Positions 42,227 through 51,226 of a stretch of DNA of 64,000 nucleotides are shown piece by piece. Below the pieces are notes generated by a model, which worked only from the letters and a program-made list of their open reading frames with translations, was not told the DNA's origin and ran no database searches. The stretch spans positions 1-64,000 of the forward strand of contig NZ_JAHSTT010000014.1 of assembly GCF_019145205.1 (NCBI RefSeq), in the 5' to 3' direction. The translations under genes and the position numbers were made by a program. The stretch comes from Pseudomonas khavaziana. GTDB taxonomy: Bacteria; Pseudomonadota; Gammaproteobacteria; Pseudomonadales; Pseudomonadaceae. Every line of letters begins with the position of its first letter. Within the stretch, counting starts at the first letter, position 1.

Positions 42227-44536
42227 TCAGAGACTTGTGATCGTCGGTACCCATAGCTCCAGCAGGGCATGTAGTTCTTCGCGGCGAAACGGCTTGGCCA
42301 AGTAGTCGTTCATGCCCGCCGCCCGGCAGCGCTCTCGCTCTTCGGACAGGGCGTTGGCGGTCAAGGCGACGATGGGCAGGTCTGGCCAGCGCCCACTGCG
42401 GCGAATCTGCCGGCTGGCCTCATAGCCATCCATCACCGGCATGTTGCAGTCCATCAGCACCATGTCGAAGCGCTGGTCCTCAAGCATCGTCAGGGCTTCG
42501 CCGCCATGAGCGGCCACGATGACCTCACATCCCAACTTGCTGAGCATACCCTTGGCCACCAGTTGATTGACTGGGTTGTCCTCCACCAACAGGATACGTG
42601 CCCGATGAACAAGCGGTGCGGATTCCATCTGAACAGGGTCGAGGATCAGTTCAACGTCGTTGCGCAGGTTGCGTTGCAGGATCTGGTAAAGCGCGTTGCG
42701 GCTCAATGGGCGTGCTTGTTGCTGCAGCGGTGCCAGGGCAGCTACCTCTTCGCCAGGCATGAAGTTGCCGTAGGCAGTGACCAGCAAGATCGGGGCGCGG
42801 ATCCCAGGGCGCAAACGGAACAGGCACTCCGGACAATCGGTGATCAGCAGGTCGGGGGCCAGTGCGCTCAAGTCATCGTCCTGGGAATAACAGCGTGGTG
42901 TCAGCCCCCAGGAAGGCAGCAGGGTGGTAAGCAACTCCGTCAAGCCGCCGCCGGCGTGGGTGATGGCAATCACGTCACCTGTGAGCGGGGTGTAGCGGTT
43001 GGCAGGTAGATGCGTAGGCAGCGGCAGATCGGCGCAGAACTGACTGCCAAAACCCACCTCCGAACTGATGCTCAAGCGTCCTTGCATGGCTTCGCACAGG
43101 TTACGGGTCAGCGCCAGCCCCAACCCTGTACCGCCAAATTGGCGGGTTATGCCGGCACCGGCCTGGGTGAACGGCTGGAAAATCTTCGCCTGGGCATCCT
43201 GGGCGATGCCGATGCCGGTGTCACACACTTCAATGTTGACCCGGCCCTCCACGGCACGCAGGCGTACGTCGACGCGTCCGAAGCGGGTGAACTTCAGGGC
43301 ATTGGACAGCAGGTTACTGACGATTTGCCGCACACGAGTCGGGTCGCCGATGACTTGGGCGGGAAACTGTGGATCGATCAGGCAGGTCAGTTCCACACTT
43401 GGCGCCGCGTTTTGCGACAGCAGGTTGGCGGTGTCTTCCACCAGCGAGCCCAGGTCGAACGGGATATGTTCCAGTTCCAGCTGGCCGGCGTCGAATTTGG
43501 ACAGGTCGAGGATGTCGTTGAGCAGTTCGACCAGTACTTTGCCTGAATCATGGGCGATGGACAGTTGCTGGCGCTGTTCGGCGGTCAGCGGGCTGTCCAG
43601 TGATAATGCAATCATCCCCAGCAATCCATTGAGCGGTGTGCGGATTTCATGGCTCATATTAGCCAGGAAGGCCGCCCTTGCCTGGGCCATGGCCAGTGCA
43701 GTGGTCTTCGCCGCTTCAAGTTCATCGTTGGACTGGCTCAAGCGCTGGTTGCTGGCCTTGAGTTCAAGGGTGCGCGCAGAAACAATATTTTCCAGCTGGC
43801 CCAGGTATTCCGTCAGGCGGTCCTCGGCGTGGCGCCGTTGCTGGATTTCGGTCTCCATATTTTCGAATTGCTGGTTGGCGACGTTGACCAGCACACCGAT
43901 CTCGTCATTTTCGTGCCCCGGTGGGCAATCCAGGCGCGCCTGTTTGCGTGTACTCAGCTCTCGGATAATGCGCACCAGCGGCTGGGTCAGCATCACGTAG
44001 AACAAGCCCAGCAGAATCCCGGTCAGGAGCAGGCTGCGGACGAATCCGTTAAGCAAGGTAATCTCGGCACGATGCAGGAAACGGCTGCCGAAGGTGTAGG
44101 TATCGACGTCAAGGCGCAGCACGCCAAGTGATTCGTCCGGCATATGGCCAAGGTACAGCCGGTCCTCGAATTGACGGTTGGCGCTGAACAGAAAATCACT
44201 GAGGGGCCGGTAGTTGCTTTCCTTGCGCGGGCGATCGACGTCGGCCAGGACCACGCCATTATTGTCGATCAACTGCGCCCGGGTGATGGCAGGGGAGTGC
44301 AGCAGCCCCAGGGCCAGTTCCTGGGCGAGTTCGGCATCGATGTTGTAGGCGATGCGTGAGGCGGGGTTATGGCTGATTTCGATCAGTGAGCGTATTTCAC
44401 GGTTGATGGATGCGTCTTCACTGGCATAATCAATGCCGATTTGGATCAGGCTGAGCAAGGTTCCCAAGACGAAACCGACCAGCACAGTCAATCTGGCTTG
44501 TTTATAAGACAAGCGGTGGGCGAACTTGATATCCAT
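42227..44536 (-). CDS. sagS: Hybrid sensor histidine kinase SagS-like
   Basis: 769-aa membrane sensor: transmembrane helix (about 16-35), periplasmic domain of about 125 residues (HmsP type), second helix (about 162-183), linker and coiled coil, HisKA with phospho-accepting His296 (MSHEIRTP), HATPase (SNALKF, DTGIGIA, GTGLGLA), a pseudo-receiver-like segment (about 520-630) and a C-terminal receiver with Asp696 (LMDCNMP) and Lys748. In P. aeruginosa SagS controls the switch to biofilm and feeds HptB; identity is supported by length, histidine position and the gpx neighbour. The regulator ospR, which I recall between them in P. aeruginosa, is absent here. Confidence 0.85.
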   Translation of the reverse strand: MDIKFAHRLSYKQARLTVLVGFVLGTLLSLIQIGIDYASEDASINREIRSLIEISHNPASRIAYNIDAELAQELALGLLHSPAITRAQLIDNNGVVLADVDRPRKESNYRPLSDFLFSANRQFEDRLYLGHMPDESLGVLRLDVDTYTFGSRFLHRAEITLLNGFVRSLLLTGILLGLFYVMLTQPLVRIIRELSTRKQARLDCPPGHENDEIGVLVNVANQQFENMETEIQQRRHAEDRLTEYLGQLENIVSARTLELKASNQRLSQSNDELEAAKTTALAMAQARAAFLANMSHEIRTPLNGLLGMIALSLDSPLTAEQRQQLSIAHDSGKVLVELLNDILDLSKFDAGQLELEHIPFDLGSLVEDTANLLSQNAAPSVELTCLIDPQFPAQVIGDPTRVRQIVSNLLSNALKFTRFGRVDVRLRAVEGRVNIEVCDTGIGIAQDAQAKIFQPFTQAGAGITRQFGGTGLGLALTRNLCEAMQGRLSISSEVGFGSQFCADLPLPTHLPANRYTPLTGDVIAITHAGGGLTELLTTLLPSWGLTPRCYSQDDDLSALAPDLLITDCPECLFRLRPGIRAPILLVTAYGNFMPGEEVAALAPLQQQARPLSRNALYQILQRNLRNDVELILDPVQMESAPLVHRARILLVEDNPVNQLVAKGMLSKLGCEVIVAAHGGEALTMLEDQRFDMVLMDCNMPVMDGYEASRQIRRSGRWPDLPIVALTANALSEERERCRAAGMNDYLAKPFRREELHALLELWVPTITSL

Positions 44537-44701
44537 CGAGTGTTGAACCACTTCACGTTTCCCTTCGCCCGGCAAGCATAGCTGAACATCCACAAGCTCT
44601 GGCTCGCCCGGCATGAATCGTTGTTTTGATGCAGCCTCATGCGGTGCGCCGCAGGGTTGCTAATACGCCATCTTTTACAAGAACTTGCCAGAGGAATAGT
44701 C

Positions 44702-45592
44702 ATGGATTCTCGATTGAATGCCTTCCTTGAACGCGCCGATGCGGTACTTGCACGCCTGGAACCCTTGTTGCCCGCCCTGCGCGAGGCCATCGACTGGGAC
44801 CAGTGCCTGGCAGCCCGTTGGCAGCGCGAAGGGCGCAGTGGCTTTCTATTGCCGCTGCAAGTGAGCCTGGACATGCGCCTGTCGGATCTGATCGGCGTCG
44901 ATAAACAACGTGAACAACTGGCGCGCAATACCCAGCAGTTCCTCGATGGCTTGCCCGCCAATCATGCGCTGCTTTGGGGATCGCGCGGCACTGGCAAATC
45001 CTCCATGGTTCGCGCCTTGCTCGCCCAGCATGCCAAGGCGGGCTTGCGCTTGATTGAAATCGAGCGCGACCACCTGGCCGACTTGCCACGGGTGGTCGAG
45101 CAACTGGTCAAATTACCACAGCGCTTCATTTTGTTTTGCGATGACCTGTCGTTCGAAGCTGGTGAAGGCGACTATCGTGTGCTCAAGAGCGTGCTCGACG
45201 GTTCCCTTGAACAGGCGCCGGAAAACGTGCTGCTGTACGCCACGTCCAACCGTCGCCACCTGGTGCCGGAAAACCAGAGCGACAACGACAATTGGAAACG
45301 CGTGGATGGCGAGTTGCACCCGAGTGAGGCGGTAGAAGACAAGATTGCCTTGTCAGACCGTTTTGGCTTGTGGCTATCGTTCTACCCCTTCACCCAGGAG
45401 CACTTCCTGGATGTGGTGGAACATTGGATCGGCGAGTTGGCCGGCAAGGCTGGCTTGCAGTGGCAGCGCGATGAACAACTGGATGTGCTGGCGGTGCGCT
45501 GGGCTACCGGCCGCGGCAACCGCAATGGCCGCTGTGCCTATCAATTCGCCCGTTACTGGGTGGGTCTTAAATTGCTGGAACGTCAACCATGA
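44702..45592 (+). CDS. DUF815 family ATP-binding protein
   Basis: 296-aa AAA-like ATPase. Walker A is WGSRGTGKSSM (about residue 95), Walker B FCDDLSFEAGE (about 155), sensor YATSNRRHLVPE. Function unknown; found across proteobacteria next to msrC-like genes. Start at 44702 (MDSRLNAFLE). Its stop overlaps the next ATG (ATGA at 45589-45592). Confidence 0.88.
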   Translation: MDSRLNAFLERADAVLARLEPLLPALREAIDWDQCLAARWQREGRSGFLLPLQVSLDMRLSDLIGVDKQREQLARNTQQFLDGLPANHALLWGSRGTGKSSMVRALLAQHAKAGLRLIEIERDHLADLPRVVEQLVKLPQRFILFCDDLSFEAGEGDYRVLKSVLDGSLEQAPENVLLYATSNRRHLVPENQSDNDNWKRVDGELHPSEAVEDKIALSDRFGLWLSFYPFTQEHFLDVVEHWIGELAGKAGLQWQRDEQLDVLAVRWATGRGNRNGRCAYQFARYWVGLKLLERQP

Positions 45593-46071
45593 TCGATTTA
45601 CAACAGGCCGGTACCGGCCTTGATGGCTATGCCATGCTGTGCGCGCAGCTTGAGTCGTTGCTCGCCGATGAGCGGGATTTTATTGCCAACAGTGCGCAGT
45701 TTTCCGCGTTTCTGTTCAATCAGTTGGATGACTTGAATTGGGCAGGCTTCTACCTCAATCGCAATGAAGAACTGGTGCTTGGGCCATTCCAGGGGCAGAT
45801 CGCCTGTGTGCGCATTCCCTTCGGTCGCGGAGTGTGTGGCGCAGCGGCGGCATCGCGGCAAACCCAGCGAGTGGAGGATGTGCATGCTTTCCCGGGGCAT
45901 ATCGCCTGTGACAGCGCTTCCAACAGCGAATTGGTGGTGCCGTTGGTCAAGGACGGTCAGTTGGTCGGCGTCCTCGACCTCGATAGCCCGTTGCTGGGCC
46001 GTTTTACACCTCAGGACCAAGTGGGGGTTGAACAGCTGGCGGCCATCTTCCTGCGATTGACCGATTGCTGA
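45589..46071 (+). CDS. msrC: Free methionine-(R)-sulfoxide reductase (GAF domain)
   Basis: 160-aa single GAF domain. Conserved cysteines Cys73 (IACVRIP), Cys83 (GVCGAA) and Cys107 (HIACDSAS) match those of E. coli fRMsr. It reduces the free R-sulfoxide of methionine. Translationally coupled to the DUF815 ATPase gene. Confidence 0.92.
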   Translation: MIDLQQAGTGLDGYAMLCAQLESLLADERDFIANSAQFSAFLFNQLDDLNWAGFYLNRNEELVLGPFQGQIACVRIPFGRGVCGAAAASRQTQRVEDVHAFPGHIACDSASNSELVVPLVKDGQLVGVLDLDSPLLGRFTPQDQVGVEQLAAIFLRLTDC

Positions 46072-46092
46072 GACAAGCGGGCTGATGCTGTC

Positions 46093-46128
46093 TGCTGTAG
46101 GCGCGAGAGTATGCTCGCTCCTACAGCA
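46093..46128. repeat. Single REP-like palindrome
   Basis: TGCTGTAGGCGCGAG and CTCGCTCCTACAGCA form a hairpin just downstream of the msrC-like stop and 10 bp from the convergent hybrid kinase gene end. Probably also a transcript 3' end. Confidence 0.8.
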
Positions 46129-46137
46129 TGCAGGCGC

Positions 46138-49100
46138 TTACAGGCTGTCCAGGTCATCCAGTTGAATTTGCAGGACCCTCTCCAGTTCCAACATGAGTTT
46201 TTCCAGGGCCTTGATACCGGTTTCGATCACAGCCCAGTGCTCATTGCGCGAACAGGCTTGTTCCAGTGCTTCGCATTGCCCGGCCAGTGAAGTGGCTTGA
46301 ACGATACGAGCAGCTCCCTTGATTTTATGGGCCTGCTCAATGACCTCCGTGAGCGAGCCTTTTCGGTTCAGCAGGTCCATGAGTGCCAGGCGGTCTTGAC
46401 GGCTGCTGCTCAACAGCTCTTCCAGCAAGCGTCGACTCAATTGCGGGTCGCCGCCGGTCAGGGCCTCCAGGCACCCCAGGTCCAGCCAAGCGCTTGCCGA
46501 TTGAGGAGTGATTTGCCCCAGTTGCCGTTCCAGCATGGTCAGGCTGATGGGTTTGAACAGGCAGTCATCCATGCCGGCCTGCACGCACCGTAGTCTTTCC
46601 TCCGGCTGGGCATTGGCAGTAAAACCCAGTACCACGCAGGCAGGTAATTGTTCTCGTTGTTCGTATTCGCGGATTGAACGGCTCAGCTCGTAGCCATTCA
46701 TGATGGGCATGTTGCAGTCGGCGATCACCAGGTCGAAACGTTCCTGGCGCCAGGCCTGGAATCCGGCTGCGCCGTGCTCGGCGGCGGTGAATTGATGGCC
46801 CAGGTAGCCCAGTTGCTGACACATCAGCAGGCGGTTCGCCGGATGGTCGTCGACCACCAGCACGTTCAGCACGGGGGTGCGGGCCGGCGTCTCAGGCGTG
46901 TGCTCTCCCAACGCCTGGACCGGGCTCAGGCGCGGCATCCTGAGGTTGACGTGCACTTGGGTGCCTACCAGGGGCACGCTACTGAGGCTTAATTGACCGC
47001 CCATCATTTCGCACAGGCTGCGGCAGATCACCAATCCCAACCCCGCACCGCTCCTGGCCAGATGCCCAGAGTTGTCGGCTTGGGCAAAGGGCTCGAACAG
47101 GCGCAACTGGTCTTCCCTGGTGATGCCGATGCCAGTGTCCTCCACGACGAGTTTCAACTCGATCTGCTCCGGCGCCTGGGTAGGCTGTATCTCCACTTTG
47201 ATTTTCACCTGCCCGTGTTCGGTGAATTTGATCGCGTTGCTGACGAGGTTCGAGAGCACTTGCTTGAAGCGCAGGGGGTCTATCAGCACCTCGACGTCAT
47301 TGAGATCGGGCTTGAACTCCAGCAACAGGCTCAGGGTTTTCTGACGTGCAAGGCCGTCGAAAACGCGCACGACCGACTCGATCACTTCCCGCAGGTTGAC
47401 GCGTTCCGGGGCCAGGCTGAGACGACCGGACTCAATACGCGCGATATCGAGGATATCGCCGATCAATTCCAGCAGGTCCTTGGCCGAGTTGTAGGCCACT
47501 TCAATCGCCGGGCGATCAAGGTGCCCTTGGTCGGCGCGCTTGAGTGTCAGTTCGAGCATACCGATCACCGCATTCATCGGCGTGCGAATCTCATGGCTCA
47601 TGGTGGCAAGGAACGTACTTTTGGCGCGATTGGCCTCGTCGGCGCGCTCCTTGGCGGCGCGTAGCTCATCGAATAACTGGCGTCGATCACTGATATCGAT
47701 CCAACCGCCGATAATGCCCTGGACCTCGCCGGTGGAGTCCCGGTAGGGCAGGATCCAGTGGTAGATGGTCAGCTTCTTCTGATGGATATGCAGGCTGCGG
47801 TCCAGGATCAGTGGGTTCCCCTCGGCCACCACGCGCTGATAATCGGCATGGTATTGCGCCGCCTCCGACTCCAGGGCCATGCTCATCTGGGTCACGCTTT
47901 TGCCGATCACGTCTTCGCGCTTGACGTCGAACACCTGCAGGTAGCTGTCGTTGCAGGTCTGCAGCAGGCCATTGCGGTCGCGCACGTAGATCGGGTGGGG
48001 CGTCTCATTGACCAGTGCGCGCATGAATTCGAACTGATCGTTGAGGGCGCGCTCGGCCATTTTGCGGTGTTTGATCTGGCGGCGCATGTAGGCGTTCCAG
48101 GTCAAGGAAATCAATAGCAAAAGCCCGGTACCTATGACGATCCGCGCGATCAGTTGGTGGTAATTGCGCCAGTAGCTGTCGGACGCGGCGGTGTAGCCAC
48201 GCCAGCGGCTGTTGATCACGCCCATTTCATCCGGGGCGATGCTGAGCAGCGCCTTGTCGAGGATTGAACTCAATTCTGTGGACTGGCGCGACGTGGCCAG
48301 GGTGAACGTGGCGGGGGTCGTGCCGATGCTGGCGCTGATTTGCAGCCGGTCCTGGAAAACCTGGGAAGACAGGAAGTAATTGGCGATGACCAGGGTGTTC
48401 ACGGCGCCGTCCACTTGCCCTTGGGCGAGCAATTCTGACGCCCTGAACGTATCGCTGGTTTCCACCAGGTGAATCTGCGGGAAGTCCGTGCTCAAGCTCG
48501 CGGCCAATGGATTGCCTTGGGTTATCGCCAGGCGCTTGCCGGCCATTTGCTCCATGTTGGCGGGCGCACCGGGCTCTTTGCGTGTGAGCAATACATAGGA
48601 GTTTTCCAGGTACGGGCGGCTGAAATTGAGTTGCGAGTCTCTTTCGTTGCTCGGGACGATAGCGCCGATCATATCGACTTTCTGGCTGGTGACTTGTTCG
48701 ATCATCGCGTTGACGTCACGTCCGCGCTCGATCGAAAAACGTAGGCCGGTACGCAGGCGTATCAGCTCCAGGAGGTCGGCGGTAATCCCGCGAAAATTGC
48801 CGTCTGCGTCAAAGAAGGTGAGTGGTGCGAAGGTTTCGTTCACGATCACCTTCACCACCGGATGCTCTTTGAGCCAGCGCTCTTCGCGCTGGGTCAGTTG
48901 CAGTTTCTTATCGGTCAGCAGGATATCGCTGCCGGCGCTCCAGCGTTTGGCGATGCTATCCCGTTCGTTGACCGGCACGGCTGCCAGGACTGAGTCGACA
49001 ATGCTCAGCAGGATCCGATTGTCCTGGCGCGTAGCAAAGCTGAAACCATAAGCCTCATGCTTGCCAAAGTTGGCCATGCGGATGTTCTTGAGATAGCCCT

Positions 49101-49785
49101 TGTTGATCATGTAATGGGTGGAAATGGTGTCACCGAGAAACACATCCGCCTGGTCGAACGCCACTGCATTCAAGGCATTCTGATAAGACGGATAGGCGCG
49201 GATGATCGCATTGGGGTAGAGCTTCTCTACTTCGTTGAGTGGCAGGTAATGGTAGACAAGGCTCAGTCGTAGCCCTTCCAGGCCCTCATTGAGACTACGG
49301 GTTTCTCCCTCGCGGGTGACCAGTACGGGCTGGTCCACGGCGTAGGGTTCAGACAGGATGAGATTGGGGGTCGCGGCCTCAAAGCCGTTGGAGGAGCCCA
49401 ATAAATCGATTTCCCCGGCTTCCAGGGCGCGAATGGCATCCTTGCGGGACGGATAGCGCATGACATTGATGGGCAAGGAGAGCGCCTTGGCCAGCAATCC
49501 AGCGTAATCAGCGGTGAGACCTTCGTAATCATGACCGCTGGACGTGAGGTCGAAGGGCGGGTAGTCAGGTGCGGAGGTACCCAGCACCAGTTCGCGTTTG
49601 TTCTGTAGCCACTGGCGCTGAGCCTTGTCAAAATGAGTATCTAGTTGGACGGCTCCGGCACGGCTCAAGAGGGTGAAGCGTTCCGGGCTGGTTTGGTGCT
49701 CCGCGAGCACGGTGGTGCTGAAGTACAAACCGGCACTCAATATAATCAGATAGTCCTTTATACGCCTGGGCATCCGCTTTCTCAC
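46138..49785 (-). CDS. BvgS/EvgS/RocS-type phosphorelay sensor kinase
   Basis: 1215-aa protein. Signal/anchor (about 10-28), two tandem periplasmic family-3 solute-binding (Venus flytrap) domains (about 60-285 and 305-530), membrane helix (about 545-565), PAS domain (about 590-700), HisKA with His731 (MSHEIRTP), HATPase (SNAIKFT, DTGIGI, GAGLGL), receiver with Asp1023 (IADCNMP) and a C-terminal Hpt domain with His1153 (AHKIKGAARI). This is the full unorthodox relay of BvgS, EvgS and P. aeruginosa RocS1. Starts at GTG 49785 overlapping the upstream regulator stop; ATG 49773 is an alternative. Ligand unknown. Confidence 0.93.
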   Translation of the reverse strand: MRKRMPRRIKDYLIILSAGLYFSTTVLAEHQTSPERFTLLSRAGAVQLDTHFDKAQRQWLQNKRELVLGTSAPDYPPFDLTSSGHDYEGLTADYAGLLAKALSLPINVMRYPSRKDAIRALEAGEIDLLGSSNGFEAATPNLILSEPYAVDQPVLVTREGETRSLNEGLEGLRLSLVYHYLPLNEVEKLYPNAIIRAYPSYQNALNAVAFDQADVFLGDTISTHYMINKGYLKNIRMANFGKHEAYGFSFATRQDNRILLSIVDSVLAAVPVNERDSIAKRWSAGSDILLTDKKLQLTQREERWLKEHPVVKVIVNETFAPLTFFDADGNFRGITADLLELIRLRTGLRFSIERGRDVNAMIEQVTSQKVDMIGAIVPSNERDSQLNFSRPYLENSYVLLTRKEPGAPANMEQMAGKRLAITQGNPLAASLSTDFPQIHLVETSDTFRASELLAQGQVDGAVNTLVIANYFLSSQVFQDRLQISASIGTTPATFTLATSRQSTELSSILDKALLSIAPDEMGVINSRWRGYTAASDSYWRNYHQLIARIVIGTGLLLLISLTWNAYMRRQIKHRKMAERALNDQFEFMRALVNETPHPIYVRDRNGLLQTCNDSYLQVFDVKREDVIGKSVTQMSMALESEAAQYHADYQRVVAEGNPLILDRSLHIHQKKLTIYHWILPYRDSTGEVQGIIGGWIDISDRRQLFDELRAAKERADEANRAKSTFLATMSHEIRTPMNAVIGMLELTLKRADQGHLDRPAIEVAYNSAKDLLELIGDILDIARIESGRLSLAPERVNLREVIESVVRVFDGLARQKTLSLLLEFKPDLNDVEVLIDPLRFKQVLSNLVSNAIKFTEHGQVKIKVEIQPTQAPEQIELKLVVEDTGIGITREDQLRLFEPFAQADNSGHLARSGAGLGLVICRSLCEMMGGQLSLSSVPLVGTQVHVNLRMPRLSPVQALGEHTPETPARTPVLNVLVVDDHPANRLLMCQQLGYLGHQFTAAEHGAAGFQAWRQERFDLVIADCNMPIMNGYELSRSIREYEQREQLPACVVLGFTANAQPEERLRCVQAGMDDCLFKPISLTMLERQLGQITPQSASAWLDLGCLEALTGGDPQLSRRLLEELLSSSRQDRLALMDLLNRKGSLTEVIEQAHKIKGAARIVQATSLAGQCEALEQACSRNEHWAVIETGIKALEKLMLELERVLQIQLDDLDSL

Positions 49786-50408
49786 ACTAGCGCGTTTCGT
49801 TTTGCCATCTCGATGAGTTCTACCAAGGATTTGGCCTTGAGTTTCTGCATTAGCCTCTTTTTATAAGTACTGACGGTTTTATTGCTCAGGAACATACCCT
49901 TGGCTATTTCCTTGTTGGTACGGCCTTGTGCAAATAGCTGCAGCACCATCAGTTCGCGATCATTGACTGTCTTGAAGAGTTCCAGCTCCTGGGCGTCCAT
50001 ACCTTCGGTGCCGGGACCATTCAGCGCCTGGCTGGGGAAGTAGTTATAGCCCGACAGCACTGCACGAATGGCGCTGAGTAACTCGCTCAGGTCCCCCTCC
50101 TTGCACACATACCCCTCGGCGCCCGAACGCATGCATCGCGTCGCAAAGAGCGTAGGGCACTGGGCCGTCAGCACCAGGGTCTTCATCGATGTGTTCATCG
50201 CGTTGAAGCGGCAGAGCACTTCAAGGCCATCCAGTTTGGGAATGCTGATGTCTAGAATCACCAGATCCGGAAGACATTCACGCACCATCTGTATGGCATC
50301 GCATCCGTTATCTGTTTCGCCAACGACTTTGTAACCCTCGTGCTCCAGCAACATTCGAATGGCGAGTCGTATAACAGGGTGGTCATCGATAATAAAAACA
50401 GAGTTCAT
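49782..50408 (-). CDS. NarL/BvgA/RocA-type response regulator
   Basis: 208-aa regulator: receiver with Asp8/Asp9 and phospho-accepting Asp53 (LVILDISIPKLDG), then a LuxR-type helix-turn-helix (NDRELMVLQLFAQGRTNKEIAKGMFLSNKTVSTYKKRLMQKLK). Directly precedes the phosphorelay kinase and overlaps its GTG start, so it is almost certainly its partner. Start at 50408 (MNSVFIIDDH). Confidence 0.93.
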   Translation of the reverse strand: MNSVFIIDDHPVIRLAIRMLLEHEGYKVVGETDNGCDAIQMVRECLPDLVILDISIPKLDGLEVLCRFNAMNTSMKTLVLTAQCPTLFATRCMRSGAEGYVCKEGDLSELLSAIRAVLSGYNYFPSQALNGPGTEGMDAQELELFKTVNDRELMVLQLFAQGRTNKEIAKGMFLSNKTVSTYKKRLMQKLKAKSLVELIEMAKRNALV

Positions 50409-50506
50409 AATCACATTCCATGCAGGTGCAAATAAAGCGGGCACATTAGCTCAGAAGGTGAGGTTGCAGCATGAAGCCCAGGGGCAGTAGAAGCAAAACA
50501 GGAAAG

Positions 50507-50516
50507 TTCCTACATT
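50507..50516 (+). promoter_or_regulatory. TTCCTACATT box, candidate response-regulator site
   Basis: Ten-base element about 100 bp upstream of the NarL-type regulator gene; the same ten bases recur at 50654. TTTCCTA-like heptads are the known half-site type for the related regulator BvgA. Confidence 0.4.
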
Positions 50517-50653
50517 AGAAAAGGCGCTACCCTACAAGTTGCTAGGTGTGATGAAGGTGTATGTAAGCATTTTGCGCATGATTGCGTCATGGAATGGCGC
50601 CTTGGGATTTGCGCCTGGCTTCACGTAGGTTTTCTCTAGTGGAAATGTTTAAT

Positions 50654-50663
50654 TTCCTACATT
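50654..50663 (+). promoter_or_regulatory. TTCCTACATT box, second copy
   Basis: Second exact copy, preceded by T so that it reads TTTCCTACATT, just past the stop codon of the stand-alone receiver gene and about 250 bp upstream of the regulator gene. Confidence 0.4.
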
Positions 50664-50665
50664 TA

Positions 50666-51058
50666 TTAAGTGAAAAACGAGGCGATCAGACTTTCAAGTT
50701 GATTTTTGTCCAACGGTTTTGATAAGTAGCCAAGGAGTGGGAGATTTCGTTGCAGGGCTTGCCGCTTCAGATTGATCAGTTCCGCCTGGGGTAACCCGCT
50801 CAACAGGATCGCACTGGTTATAAAGCGCTGGCGGCTGGCGATTTCCACTAGTTCAAGCCCGGGCAAGTCAGGCAGGCATTGGTCACATAGCATCAGATCG
50901 AAGGGGTGTTCGGACTGGCTCATCAAGCGTATGGCCTGCTCGGCATTTTCCACGGGCGTCAATTGGTGGAAACCGAAGCTTTTGAGCAGGCATTGGGTGG
51001 CCAGGAGCTGAAAGGGGTGATCCTCCACCAAAAGAATATGAAGAGGGTATCTGGGCAT
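50666..51058 (-). CDS. Stand-alone receiver domain (RocR receiver-like)
   Basis: 130-aa single receiver domain: acidic pair in LLVEDHPFQ, phospho-accepting Asp59 (LCDQCLPD), SAILLSGLPQ with Ser as the switch residue, and LGYLSKPLDK with the conserved lysine. No output domain follows. The sequence style resembles the receiver of RocR, the c-di-GMP phosphodiesterase of the P. aeruginosa roc1 locus, but the EAL domain is absent. Start at ATG 51058 lacks a clear ribosome site; a TTG at 51079 is in frame. Confidence 0.82.
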   Translation of the reverse strand: MPRYPLHILLVEDHPFQLLATQCLLKSFGFHQLTPVENAEQAIRLMSQSEHPFDLMLCDQCLPDLPGLELVEIASRQRFITSAILLSGLPQAELINLKRQALQRNLPLLGYLSKPLDKNQLESLIASFFT

Positions 51059-51093
51059 AGAGAACACACAGTGAGTCAAGCGTCGATGGGGGG

Positions 51094-51101
51094 TGTAGGA
51101 A
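51094..51101 (-). promoter_or_regulatory. TTCCTACA box upstream of the stand-alone receiver gene
   Basis: TGTAGGAA on the plus strand reads TTCCTACA on the minus strand, the transcribed strand of the receiver gene, about 36 bp before its ATG. It shares eight bases with the two boxes downstream, but on the other strand. Confidence 0.4.
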
Positions 51102-51226
51102 TTGCTCGGCTGGTCTGTTAAGAGCGTGCGTGATTATTCTTCGGGTGTATGTACGAATTCGATCAGGCCGCTCTGTTCCCATCGTAGGGCGATTCTCTTC
51201 AGGGAACAGGATGCGTGGTCGAGTCG

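Larger units (their letters stand above)
50409..50665. other. Promoter region of the Roc-like operon
   Basis: 257 bp without a gene between the response regulator and the stand-alone receiver gene. Contains two TTCCTACATT boxes (50507-50516 and 50654-50663) and a partial one (CCCTACA near 50530). Confidence 0.5.

Noticed and set aside
15887..46128. CRISPR array suggested by several similar palindromic repeats
   Set aside because: The repeats are thousands of bases apart and paired as inverted REP arms; no spacers of constant length and no cas genes.
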